Shown piece by piece: positions 43,165 to 51,592 of a stretch of 64,000 nt of DNA. Made by a program: the position numbers and the translations under genes. This stretch comes from Sideroxydans sp. GTDB lineage: Bacteria; Pseudomonadota; Gammaproteobacteria; Burkholderiales; Gallionellaceae. Location: the NCBI GenBank assembly GCA_013791855.1, contig VMTA01000003.1, positions 1-64,000 on the forward strand, written 5' to 3'. A model generated the notes under the pieces. That model made no database searches. It saw nothing but the letters and a program-made list of their open reading frames with translations, and was not told where the DNA came from. How positions within the stretch are numbered: the stretch's first letter is position 1; each line of letters begins with the position of its first letter.

Positions 43165-44235
43165 TTAGGTGATACGTTGATACAACCCGCCGGGTAGGCT
43201 TGCGATATGCCCGTCGAGTTCAAGTTGCAACAGGATGGCTGATAGCTCGCTTATCGTCAAGCCGCTGCGCTGCGCGAGCGCTTCAGCATCGACGGGCTCG
43301 AAACCCAAGTGTACGAACAAGGAATGCTCTGCTGAAGTGCCAGTTGCGGCAACATCCTGCAAGGAATGCCCCAGTTCCTCGAAGATGTCGTTAACGTTCT
43401 CAACCAACTTTGCCCCTTGCTTGATCAACGCGTGGCAACCTTTGGCTTGGGGTGAATGGATAGAGCCGGGGATGGCAAATACATCTTTACCCTGCTCAAC
43501 AGCCAAACGAGCCGTGATAAGTGAGCCGCTCTGGATGGAGGCCTCAACTACAAGGCAGCCAAGGCCAAGCCCGCTAATGATTCGGTTGCGACGGGGGAAG
43601 TTCGCTGCCAGCGGAGGCGTGCCAAGAGGGAACTCAGAAATGATTGTGCCAGCTTGGGCGAGCGAGTGTGCCAGATCCCTGTTGGAAGCAGGATAGACCT
43701 TATCAAGCCCGGTACCTACCACAGCGATACTAGATCCACGGCCCTCCAAGCCGCCGATATGTGCTGCGGTATCGATACCTTGCGCCAAGCCGCTGACAAC
43801 ACAGAAGCCAGCTTCAGATGCTGCAAGCGCAAAAGCTTCTGCGTTGCGGACCCCTTGAGCTGAAGCATTGCGGCTACCCACGATAGCCAAAGCAGGGGCA
43901 TTCAAAAGATCAAGCCGGCCCTTAACAAACAGCAACAAGGGCGGGTCGGGAATATTCAACAAGGATTGTGGATATTCGATATCGGCAATTGTGATGACAT
44001 GGTTAAGCGGGTCTTCCAGCCAGGCAGAAACAGCAGATATCAAAGAAGAATCGATTTCAGCTGAAATCGAGCGAGCTATCGCTGGTTTAACGTGAGGAGC
44101 GAGGTCTGCAACGGTTTGATCAAAAATTGCTGCAGGGGAGCCAAATACCTTTAACAGACGGCGCTGGCTCTCGTGACCCAGCCCCGGAACCATGTAGAGT
44201 CGGAGCCAAGCTGCGAGTCCAGAGTCAACTGCCAT
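43165..44235 (-). CDS. dprA: DNA-processing protein DprA
   Basis: The 356-residue protein loads RecA on incoming single-stranded DNA during natural transformation. It has an N-terminal SAM-like helical part (MVPGLGHESQRRLLKVFG), a Rossmann core with AIVGSRNASAQG, SGLAQGIDTAAH, ISEFPLGTPP and NFPRRNRIISGL, and a C-terminal winged-helix part (LAQRSGLTISELSAILLQLE). It abuts the LysM gene with no gap. With the type IV pilus system at the left end it is compatible with competence, but no comEA or comEC is in the window. Confidence 0.97.
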   Translation of the reverse strand: MAVDSGLAAWLRLYMVPGLGHESQRRLLKVFGSPAAIFDQTVADLAPHVKPAIARSISAEIDSSLISAVSAWLEDPLNHVITIADIEYPQSLLNIPDPPLLLFVKGRLDLLNAPALAIVGSRNASAQGVRNAEAFALAASEAGFCVVSGLAQGIDTAAHIGGLEGRGSSIAVVGTGLDKVYPASNRDLAHSLAQAGTIISEFPLGTPPLAANFPRRNRIISGLGLGCLVVEASIQSGSLITARLAVEQGKDVFAIPGSIHSPQAKGCHALIKQGAKLVENVNDIFEELGHSLQDVAATGTSAEHSLFVHLGFEPVDAEALAQRSGLTISELSAILLQLELDGHIASLPGGLYQRIT

Positions 44236-45285
44236 TTATTCCGGGTTGCGAGCGCTATCGAGTAACTGGACTGGCAGTTTGGTTTCCATGACCAAGGCAT
44301 ACGAGACCTTGTTGAAAACACGGAACACCATGACCAAGCCATAGCGCATGTCAGGGAGATTGATGTTTGGTGTAAACCAGCCCTGGGTTTTAAGAACCTC
44401 TCCCTTTTGGTACAAGCCAAGAACGTTGCCGACTTCAAGGCCGTCACGGCGCCCTTTATTCAGTGTGATAACAGCGTGTTGCCCAGCTTGCTGTACGCCG
44501 CCATATATAGAAATGACTTTGGCGGAAATCTGATTTTCAGGAGCGCGAGGTAAATAACTGGTGCTATAACCCGTGCCCGCCTGTGCAAAATAATCACCTT
44601 TATTGATTTCCAGAATCGCGTTGGTGATGCGCAAAGTGCTGGGGTCGCCGAACTTTTCAACGGTCGCGTCGCCGAGGTACATGACCTCCTGCCCGAGCTC
44701 TTCGTCAGTATCGGGATCGACGAACTTCACATTCGGACGATAGACCTGCCATTGCGAACCTTTGTCAGTAGGCAAGTTCTGCGCATACGCTAAATCATTG
44801 ACCGACAGAAGCGTGCGTTGCTCATAGGTACCCACCAGCTTGGGAGCGTTATCCAACTCCTCCTCGTCAACGACCAGGGGTCGCTGCAGAAACGAGGCGA
44901 TCACATCCAGTGGGATGGCGGGAATAGCCTCGGTGTTTTGGCCTACAACACGCACTTTAGGCTCGAGTTTCACAATGTTGGACGGCGTAACGGGCTCGGC
45001 AACGAGAGCCGGTGCGGGAGGCGTGGTGGTCAAAGTGCCGGTACTACGGTCCAAATAGACCAGATCGCCGGGATAGATCCAGTGAGGATCCTTGATCGCT
45101 TGCTTGTTCAAAGCCCATATCTCGGGCCATTTCCATGGATCTTTGAAAAACATCGCCGAGATATCCCACAAGGTATCACCCTTGACGACGACATAACGGT
45201 CCGGGGCATCTTCGCGGATCTGCAACACGTCTGCGGAGGCAAGGATGGGCAACAGAAAGCAAATCAGCGATATAATCTTGCGCAT
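44236..45285 (-). CDS. Secreted LysM-domain protein
   Basis: The 349-residue protein has a signal peptide (MRKIISLICFLLPILASADV) and one LysM domain (about residues 32-80, RYVVVKGDTLWDISAMFFKD to HWIYPGDLVYLD), which binds peptidoglycan. The remainder is a conserved but uncharacterised domain with a GQHAVITLNKGRRDGLEVGNV motif near the end. No amidase or peptidase motif is seen. The ATG at 45285 is chosen because it opens the signal peptide; an upstream ATG at 45348 would precede it by 21 residues. It diverges from def. The same gene occurs beside dprA in many betaproteobacteria. Confidence 0.88.
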   Translation of the reverse strand: MRKIISLICFLLPILASADVLQIREDAPDRYVVVKGDTLWDISAMFFKDPWKWPEIWALNKQAIKDPHWIYPGDLVYLDRSTGTLTTTPPAPALVAEPVTPSNIVKLEPKVRVVGQNTEAIPAIPLDVIASFLQRPLVVDEEELDNAPKLVGTYEQRTLLSVNDLAYAQNLPTDKGSQWQVYRPNVKFVDPDTDEELGQEVMYLGDATVEKFGDPSTLRITNAILEINKGDYFAQAGTGYSTSYLPRAPENQISAKVISIYGGVQQAGQHAVITLNKGRRDGLEVGNVLGLYQKGEVLKTQGWFTPNINLPDMRYGLVMVFRVFNKVSYALVMETKLPVQLLDSARNPE

Positions 45286-45374
45286 GGAAAACCCCAGCAA
45301 AGTAATGAAATGCGGTGCAAAGTTTGCGCACCTGTTTAAATTCTGCATCTAGTCTCTTAAGTTGGCAAGCATTT

Positions 45375-45878
45375 ATGGCGTTACTACCCATTATTAAATA
45401 TCCTGATCCACGATTGCATAAGGTAGCTAAACCGGTTGCAGCGGTGACCCAGCACACCCGAAAACTGATACAGGATATGAGTGAAACGATGTATGCGGCC
45501 CCGGGCATCGGACTTGCCGCGACGCAGGTCGACGTGCATGAGCAGATCGTCGTGATTGATGTGTCTGAAACCCATAACGACCTGAAAGTCTTCATAAATC
45601 CGGTGATACTTGAGCTAGATGGTACCGAAGAGAGTGAAGAAGGCTGCCTGTCGGTTCCCGGAATATATGAAACGGTACAGCGAGCGAATCGGGTCAAGGT
45701 GCAGGCTCAAAATGAAAACGGAGAATCATTTCAGTTGGAAGCAGATGGCCTGCTGGCTGTTTGTATCCAGCATGAGATCGACCATTTGCAGGGCAAGGTG
45801 TTCGTAGAGCACCTGTCACACCTTAAACAAACCCGCATCCGCGCAAAGTTGAAGAAGCAGCGGCGCGAAACGTTGTAG
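45375..45878 (+). CDS. def: Peptide deformylase
   Basis: The 167-residue metalloenzyme removes the formyl group from nascent proteins. All three motifs are intact: GIGLAATQV (motif 1), EGCLSVPG with the metal-ligand Cys (motif 2), and QHEIDHLQG with HExxH (motif 3). The ATG at 45375 begins [14 protein letters not shown], the normal N terminus. It precedes fmt by 8 bases, pairing the two enzymes of the formyl-methionine cycle. Confidence 0.98.
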   Translation: MALLPIIKYPDPRLHKVAKPVAAVTQHTRKLIQDMSETMYAAPGIGLAATQVDVHEQIVVIDVSETHNDLKVFINPVILELDGTEESEEGCLSVPGIYETVQRANRVKVQAQNENGESFQLEADGLLAVCIQHEIDHLQGKVFVEHLSHLKQTRIRAKLKKQRRETL

Positions 45879-45886
45879 AACACAAC

Positions 45887-46825
45887 GTGAATATCATCTT
45901 TGCAGGCACCCCTCATTTTGCAGCCAGCGCACTTGCTGCCTTACTGAACTCAGGGCATAAGATTCTGGCTGTGCTGACACAGCCAGATCGTCCGGCTGGC
46001 CGGGGCATGCAACTGACCGCAAGCCCTGTGAAAAAACTTGCGCTCGAGCACGACATTCCCGTATTACAACCGGCTTCTCTGAAGTCCGAGGAAATACAGC
46101 AGACCTTGCGGGCGCTGAAGGCAGATGTGATGGTGGTCGCGGCATATGGTCTGATCCTTCCTTCCGCGGTATTGGATATCCCGCGCCTAGGGTGTCTGAA
46201 CATCCACGCCTCGCTGCTGCCAAGGTGGCGCGGCGCGGCACCGATACAGCGCGCCATCCTGGCGGGCGATGCCGAGACGGGCATCACCATCATGCAAATG
46301 GACGTGGGCTTGGATACGGGCGATATGCTGTTCAAGTACCCCTGCCCTATCCTTGCAACGGATGATGCACAGTCATTGCATGACAAGCTGGCGGACATCG
46401 GCGCAACAGGCATCGTCGATGCTTTGCAGCAGCTTGAGAAGGGCACAGTGCATCCAGAGAAGCAGGACGACAGCCAAGCTTGTTATGCGGCAAAGCTAAG
46501 CAAGCAGGAAGCACTTGTCGACTGGTCTCTGGATTCAGTCGTTCTTGAAAGGATGATCCGAGGCTATTTTCCTTTCCCGGCAGCACATACGGAGTTCAAT
46601 GGGACACCAATAAAACTCTTGCGTGCCCGTCCCGGGTTGCAGGAAACAGCAAGTCCCGGCACGGTGTTGGGTGTGAACAAGAGTGAGATCGTCGTGGCAT
46701 GCGGGCGTGGCACATTGGCTCTGGAGGTCTTGCAAAAACCGGGTGGGAAGCCATTGCCGGCGGTGCAATTCGTACAGGGATTTCCGCTCAAGGCCGGTGA
46801 CAGATTCGGTGTCGATAAGCTGTGA
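45887..46825 (+). CDS. fmt: Methionyl-tRNA formyltransferase
   Basis: The 312-residue enzyme formylates initiator Met-tRNA. It begins with GTG at 45887 (NIIFAGTPHFAASALAALL). The catalytic region has LNIHASLLPRWRGAAPIQRAI, with the conserved Asn, His and Asp of the folate-dependent site, and QMDVGLDTGDML. A C-terminal OB-like domain follows. It lies 8 bases after def, and its stop overlaps the rsmB start (GTGA). Confidence 0.98.
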   Translation: MNIIFAGTPHFAASALAALLNSGHKILAVLTQPDRPAGRGMQLTASPVKKLALEHDIPVLQPASLKSEEIQQTLRALKADVMVVAAYGLILPSAVLDIPRLGCLNIHASLLPRWRGAAPIQRAILAGDAETGITIMQMDVGLDTGDMLFKYPCPILATDDAQSLHDKLADIGATGIVDALQQLEKGTVHPEKQDDSQACYAAKLSKQEALVDWSLDSVVLERMIRGYFPFPAAHTEFNGTPIKLLRARPGLQETASPGTVLGVNKSEIVVACGRGTLALEVLQKPGGKPLPAVQFVQGFPLKAGDRFGVDKL

Positions 46826-48099
46826 ATGTCATCCAGACAGAGGCCGCCGGAATCGTTCAGCGCGTCATGGGCGGATGCAATCTGGATCGGGCACTCGCCG
46901 ACAGGCTGACAGCAAACCCAGACTACTCGCCCCAGCAAAGAGGTGCGCTCCAGGATTTGAGTTATGGCACGGTCCGTCACTACTCGCGCCTTGAATTCAT
47001 GCTGGGGAAATTACTAGACAGGCCGCCACGCGATAAACTGGTATCCCACCTGTTGCAGGTGGCCCTGTACCAACTGGAATACAGCAAAGCCGGCTCGCAC
47101 GTGATCGTCGATCAGGCAGTGCGTGCCGCAAAGAGATTCAAGTCCCCAGTAAGTGGACTGGTGAATGCCGTGCTGCGCAACTTCCTGCGTCAGCGGGAAA
47201 GCCTGTGCTTGGCGGCAGATGCAGAGAAAAGCAGTCACTTTGCTTATCAGGATTGGTGGATACAAGAGATCGAACGACAATACGGCGAACGCTCGACAGA
47301 AATACTGCAGGCTGGCAACGCCCATCCGCCTATGACACTCAGGGTCAACCGACGCCTCACGACCACAGAAGACTATATGTCATTGCTGGAAAAGGCAGAC
47401 GTTAGAGTTCAGCGGGTGGCGGCAGAAGCTTTACTGATGGCACAACCGATGTCTGTGGAGCGCCTGCCCAAGTTCGCCGAAGGCTGGGTGTCGGTGCAGG
47501 ATGCGGGTGCACAGTGCGCAGCCGCTATCCTCAATGTCGCAAATGGCATGCGCGTGCTTGATGTGTGTTCGGCGCCGGGCGGTAAAGCAATGCATATGCT
47601 GGAACGCGCGGACATCGAACTTGTGGCGATGGACAAGGATGAACGACGACTGGACCGGGTCAGGCAAAATCTGCACCGGGGAAAGCTGAGCGCACAAGTG
47701 GTTTGCGGAGATGCTTCGCAACCTGACGCGTGGTGGGATGGCAAGCCTTTCCAGCGCATCCTGGCTGACGTACCCTGCTCGGCCTCGGGGGTGGTGCGCA
47801 GGCATCCCGACATCAAATGGTTAAGAAGGGCTGCAGATATTGCGGAGTTCGCCGAGCAACAGCTACGCATACTTCAGGCTGTCTGGCCGCTGCTGGACTC
47901 GGGTGGTAAATTGCTTTACGCCACCTGTTCGGTATTCAGGCAGGAGAACCAGGATGTGGTTGAGCGGTTTCTGACTACACATGAAGATGCGCGTCAGGAG
48001 ATTATCGAGCTACCTTTTGCAAATGATCCGCCCGGACAGTTATTGCCCTGCGATCAGCATGATGGATTCTTCTATGCCCTGCTGCGCAAAGACGACTAA
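46822..48099 (+). CDS. rsmB: 16S rRNA (cytosine967-C5)-methyltransferase
   Basis: The 425-residue enzyme methylates C967 of 16S rRNA. It has an NusB-like N-terminal domain (QRGALQDLSYGTVRHYSRLE) and a SAM-binding part with VLDVCSAPGGKAMHML. The catalytic cysteines are in ADVPCSASGVVRRHPD (PC motif) and YATCSVFRQEN. The start is GTG at 46822, overlapping the fmt stop. It is the third gene of the def-fmt-rsmB series. Confidence 0.97.
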   Translation: MNVIQTEAAGIVQRVMGGCNLDRALADRLTANPDYSPQQRGALQDLSYGTVRHYSRLEFMLGKLLDRPPRDKLVSHLLQVALYQLEYSKAGSHVIVDQAVRAAKRFKSPVSGLVNAVLRNFLRQRESLCLAADAEKSSHFAYQDWWIQEIERQYGERSTEILQAGNAHPPMTLRVNRRLTTTEDYMSLLEKADVRVQRVAAEALLMAQPMSVERLPKFAEGWVSVQDAGAQCAAAILNVANGMRVLDVCSAPGGKAMHMLERADIELVAMDKDERRLDRVRQNLHRGKLSAQVVCGDASQPDAWWDGKPFQRILADVPCSASGVVRRHPDIKWLRRAADIAEFAEQQLRILQAVWPLLDSGGKLLYATCSVFRQENQDVVERFLTTHEDARQEIIELPFANDPPGQLLPCDQHDGFFYALLRKDD

Positions 48100-48703
48100 A
48101 GCACTGTTGCGAAGCTTGTGCGCCTGGGTATTGATCCTTGGCGTGTCATCAGCCATCGCCGACGGCATCGAGGTCAAAAAGGTAGAAGCCAGGCTGACCA
48201 GCGAGGGGTATCTGATCTCGGCCGATTTTGATATTCAATTGCCTCCGCAAGTAGAGGAAGCTTTAAGGCGTGGTGTAACGCTGTATTTCGAAAGTGAATT
48301 ATCCGTGCACCGCTCGCGCTGGTATTGGATGGACAGCGAGATCGCCAGCCACACGCAGACCAGCAAACTCACATTCAATACGCTGACCCAGCAATATCGT
48401 CTGACCCGGGGCGGTTTGTATCAAAGCTTCCTCTCCCTGCCGGATGCCTTGCGCATTCTGGGGCGCCAAGTCGCGCCACCGATCGAGATATCCCGTCTGG
48501 ATATGTCCGGCGGCGGCTATTTTTCGAGGCTGGTCAAGAAAGGAAGTCAGGTCGGGGCAACCGCCTGGATGACGCTGGATATCACGCAGCTACCAAAACC
48601 GATGCAGATGAACGCGCTGACCAGCGACCAGTGGAAGGTAGAGTCGGAACGCTTCCATTGGGACATCAGTCCGGAACCCCCTGCTGAGGAAGAGACGCCA
48701 TGA
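48074..48703 (+). CDS. DUF4390 secreted protein
   Basis: The protein of about 209 residues has an N-terminal signal segment (LLRSLCAWVLILGVSSAIA). A beta-rich domain follows with RGVTLYFESELSVHRSRWYW and LTQQYRLTRGGLYQSFLSL, as in the DUF4390 family. Its function is unknown. It regularly stands between rsmB and an NtrY-like kinase in betaproteobacteria, so a link to that two-component system is plausible but unproven. The start is uncertain: ATGs at 48059, 48062 and 48074 all lie inside the end of rsmB, and 48074 leaves the most compact signal peptide. The stop overlaps the kinase start (ATGA). Confidence 0.82.
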   Translation: MPCCAKTTKALLRSLCAWVLILGVSSAIADGIEVKKVEARLTSEGYLISADFDIQLPPQVEEALRRGVTLYFESELSVHRSRWYWMDSEIASHTQTSKLTFNTLTQQYRLTRGGLYQSFLSLPDALRILGRQVAPPIEISRLDMSGGGYFSRLVKKGSQVGATAWMTLDITQLPKPMQMNALTSDQWKVESERFHWDISPEPPAEEETP

Positions 48704-50832
48704 AGTATCTGGTTCTGTTCTCCAGTGTCATCGGGGTCATCCTGCTCTACTTATTATCCAGTGCGAGCGGTAACACGGATCTGTACGCCCGCAACTACTT
48801 CACCCTGTTGTTATTAACGGGGGCGTTGGCTTTGGGTCTGCTGGTGCAGGTAATCTATCAGTTCTGGCAACTAAAGAACAAATTGCGAGATCAGGTGTAT
48901 GGCGCCAGGTTGACTTTGCGTCTGGCGATGTTCTTTTCGCTGATCGCGGTATTGCCGGGCATGCTGGTCTACGCGGTATCAGTTCAGTTTCTGGGCAAGA
49001 GTATCGAATCATGGTTCGATGTGCGTGTCGAAAAAGCGCTGGAAGGCGGTTTGAATCTTGCGCGCAGTACCCTGCAGAACGGACTGGATGAACTGGGAAG
49101 AAAAGGACAGTTCGTCGCGCTGATCCTTGCGGACCAGCCTCCCGGACGGCACGGCGAGACTCTGGCACGCTTCATATCGGAAGGCGGAGCTCAGGAAGCG
49201 GCGGTATTCGACAAGGGCGGAAGGCTTTCAGCGTATGCCAGCAGCAGGAATGTCGATCGCATAGAGTCCCCTGCCCCAGAGATGCTGCGCGAGGTTTGGA
49301 AGTCGGGCCGCTACAGTCAGGCCGATGCCCTGCCGGATGGGCGTTTGATATTGCGTGTCATCGTGCCGATCCGTTCGATGAATAACGAACAGCGTGTATT
49401 GCAATTCGCGCAACCGGTTCCGGAGCGTTTGGCGGCAGATGCGGAGACCGTTCAGAGCGTATATGGTGATTACCAGCAGTTGAGCCTCTCCAGAGTGGGA
49501 CTCAAACGTCTGTATGGCATTACGCTTACCCTTTCGCTATTGATCGTTCTGCTGAGCGCGATCTCGGCGGCGTTCTACTTGAGTGCAAAACTGAGTGCGC
49601 CGTTGGCGGCCTTGGCGGCAGGTACACGCGCCGTGGCGAAAGGCGATTTCAGCAGCAGTTATCCCGTACAAAGCAACGACGAACTGGGCGGATTGACGGC
49701 GCTGTTCAATCAGATGACTTCGCAGCTGTCTGCTGCGAAAACATTGGGCGAGCAACAACAGCAGCAGGTAGCCGATGCAAAGGCTCACCTTGAAAGTGTG
49801 CTGGGACATTTGTCGTCGGGCGTACTTGTTCTGGATGAGCATCTGATGTTGCGCTCGGCGAATGCCAGTGCGGGACAGATACTCGGGTTGGCCACTGCGG
49901 AGTTGAATGGGAAAAACACACAGAGTCTGGGCGAAGAACACGGTCTGCTAAAACCATTCCTGCTGGCGATCGAGCAAGGTATCACTTCCAGTCCGCAGCA
50001 AGTGTGGCAACGGCAGATCGAGCGCATGAGCAAGGATGGAGACCAAGTCCTGCTGCTGCGCGGAACCCGGCTGGCGGGTGATGCAAATCGAGGCTACGTT
50101 GTGGTGTTCGACGACATCACCCACCTGCGCCAAGCTGAACGACAAGCCGCTTGGGGCGAGGTCGCCCGGCGTTTGGCACATGAGATCAAGAATCCGCTGA
50201 CCCCGATCCAACTTTCGGCGGAACGTCTGCAACACAAACTTGCGGATCGTCTGGATGAAAAAGACGCGCAACTGCTGCAGCGTGCCACGCAGACCATAGT
50301 CAGCCAGGTTGCAGCGATGAAGAATATGGTTTCAGATTTTGCCGACTACGCCCGCGCACCTGCTGCGCGCTTGATGCCTCTGGATCTGCACCAGCTACTG
50401 AACGAGATCCTTGGTTTGTATGAAGCGAACAGCAGCCCTATCAAAATCAAACTGGAGGCTCGCCAAACCATGATCAATGGAGATGCGACGCGCTTGCGTC
50501 AAGTGGTGCACAACCTGTTGCAGAATGCGCACGATGCTTTGCAACAAGTGCAGGACAGGTTGATCACCCTGTCCACCAGTGATGACAGGAACAACATGCT
50601 CAGATTGTCGGTAGCAGATAATGGCAGTGGTTTTCCGGAGCAATTCCTTGCCAAGGCTTTTGAGCCTTACACAACGACCAAAGCCAGAGGCACGGGGCTG
50701 GGATTACCGATTGTAAAAAAGATCGTAGAAGAGCACGGCGGTAGCATCAGCATACAGAACCAGCCACAGGGCGGCACATGCGTCAGCATACTGTTGCCGG
50801 TGTTGGAAAATAAGACCAGGAGGGTTGCATGA
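48700..50832 (+). CDS. NtrY-like sensor histidine kinase
   Basis: The 710-residue membrane kinase has three or more N-terminal membrane segments (residues about 3-20, 34-55 and 75-97) and an extracytoplasmic sensor region to about 270. Another membrane segment and a HAMP linker follow (LSAPLAALAAGTRAVAKGDF). Then come a PAS domain, a HisKA domain with His494 in RLAHEIKNPLTPIQ, and an HATPase with NLLQNAHDAL, DNGSGFP and GTGLGLPIVKKIVEEHGG. This layout is that of NtrY. The signal it senses is unknown. The response regulator overlaps its stop by 4 bases. Confidence 0.92.
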   Translation: MKYLVLFSSVIGVILLYLLSSASGNTDLYARNYFTLLLLTGALALGLLVQVIYQFWQLKNKLRDQVYGARLTLRLAMFFSLIAVLPGMLVYAVSVQFLGKSIESWFDVRVEKALEGGLNLARSTLQNGLDELGRKGQFVALILADQPPGRHGETLARFISEGGAQEAAVFDKGGRLSAYASSRNVDRIESPAPEMLREVWKSGRYSQADALPDGRLILRVIVPIRSMNNEQRVLQFAQPVPERLAADAETVQSVYGDYQQLSLSRVGLKRLYGITLTLSLLIVLLSAISAAFYLSAKLSAPLAALAAGTRAVAKGDFSSSYPVQSNDELGGLTALFNQMTSQLSAAKTLGEQQQQQVADAKAHLESVLGHLSSGVLVLDEHLMLRSANASAGQILGLATAELNGKNTQSLGEEHGLLKPFLLAIEQGITSSPQQVWQRQIERMSKDGDQVLLLRGTRLAGDANRGYVVVFDDITHLRQAERQAAWGEVARRLAHEIKNPLTPIQLSAERLQHKLADRLDEKDAQLLQRATQTIVSQVAAMKNMVSDFADYARAPAARLMPLDLHQLLNEILGLYEANSSPIKIKLEARQTMINGDATRLRQVVHNLLQNAHDALQQVQDRLITLSTSDDRNNMLRLSVADNGSGFPEQFLAKAFEPYTTTKARGTGLGLPIVKKIVEEHGGSISIQNQPQGGTCVSILLPVLENKTRRVA

Positions 50833-51455
50833 CAAGCAAGACCATCATGATCGTGGATGACGAAGCAGGCATACGAGAACTGCTGTCCGAAATCCTGTAC
50901 GACGAAGGCTATGGCGTGCTGCTGGCGGAGAACGCGGAAGAAGCGCGCAAGTTGATCGACCAGGAGCCGGATGTCGTGCTGCTGGATATCTGGATGCCGG
51001 ATACGGATGGGCTCACCCTGCTCAAGGAATGGGTGGCACAAGGACGTTTGACGATGCCGGTGATCATGATGTCGGGACACGGCACCATAGAGACGGCTCT
51101 GGAAGCGACCCGTATCGGTGCAGTGGATTTTCTGGAAAAGCCCATCGCTTTGAAGAAACTGCTGGCGACAATCGCACAGACTTTGAAGCCGCAACAAACA
51201 GCGCCTGCAAAGTCCGAGAATCACCTTGCATCACAAGGAGACAGCCGTGACGGTTATGTGAAGCTGGAGTTGCCGTTGGATCTGCCATTCCGTGAAGCGC
51301 GCGAGCATTTCGATACGGCCTATCTGAATTACCATCTTGAAATGGCACAAGGGAATATCGCCAACTTGGCAGATAAAATCGGCATAGAGCGCACGCATTT
51401 GTATCGAAAACTCAAGCAATTGGGTATAAAACCGCCTAAAAAGAACGCCGGCTGA
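50829..51455 (+). CDS. NtrX-like response regulator with Fis-type HTH but no AAA+ domain
   Basis: The 208-residue protein has an N-terminal receiver (about 1-120, acidic pair DDE at 11-13, phospho-acceptor Asp53 in LLDIWMPDTDG, Lys in FLEKPIAL). After a short linker comes a C-terminal Fis-type helix-turn-helix (NIANLADKIGIERTHLYRKLKQLGI, about 176-200, given here in part). The sigma-54 AAA+ domain of full NtrX (about 450 residues) is absent, with no frameshift scar visible. It therefore cannot activate sigma-54 RNA polymerase in the classical way. It is translationally coupled to the NtrY-like kinase. Confidence 0.9.
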   Translation: MTSKTIMIVDDEAGIRELLSEILYDEGYGVLLAENAEEARKLIDQEPDVVLLDIWMPDTDGLTLLKEWVAQGRLTMPVIMMSGHGTIETALEATRIGAVDFLEKPIALKKLLATIAQTLKPQQTAPAKSENHLASQGDSRDGYVKLELPLDLPFREAREHFDTAYLNYHLEMAQGNIANLADKIGIERTHLYRKLKQLGIKPPKKNAG

Positions 51456-51498
51456 ATCGAAAAGGTATTCCCAATCAAGGGGCAAGGGTATTGGTGAG

Positions 51499-51528
51499 TT
51501 GCCCAGACAATAGGCGCTGAGGCATAAT
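51499..51528 (+). promoter_or_regulatory. Candidate sigma-70 promoter upstream of tkt
   Basis: TTGCCC (51499-51504) and CATAAT (51523-51528) are 18 bases apart in the 137-base gap before tkt. No other strong candidate is seen, and no terminator after the response-regulator gene is evident. Confidence 0.45.
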
Positions 51529-51592
51529 CTGCCCTCTTTAATGTAGCGTCCGGTGCTTGATCACCACAAAGTTTTTTCGGAGGAGAACGGAA

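Noticed and set aside
45313-45336. Inverted repeat GGTGCAAA/TTTGCGCACC in the LysM-def gap
   Set aside because: The arms differ by a 2-base insertion and there is no U tract. It is too weak to call an operator or terminator.
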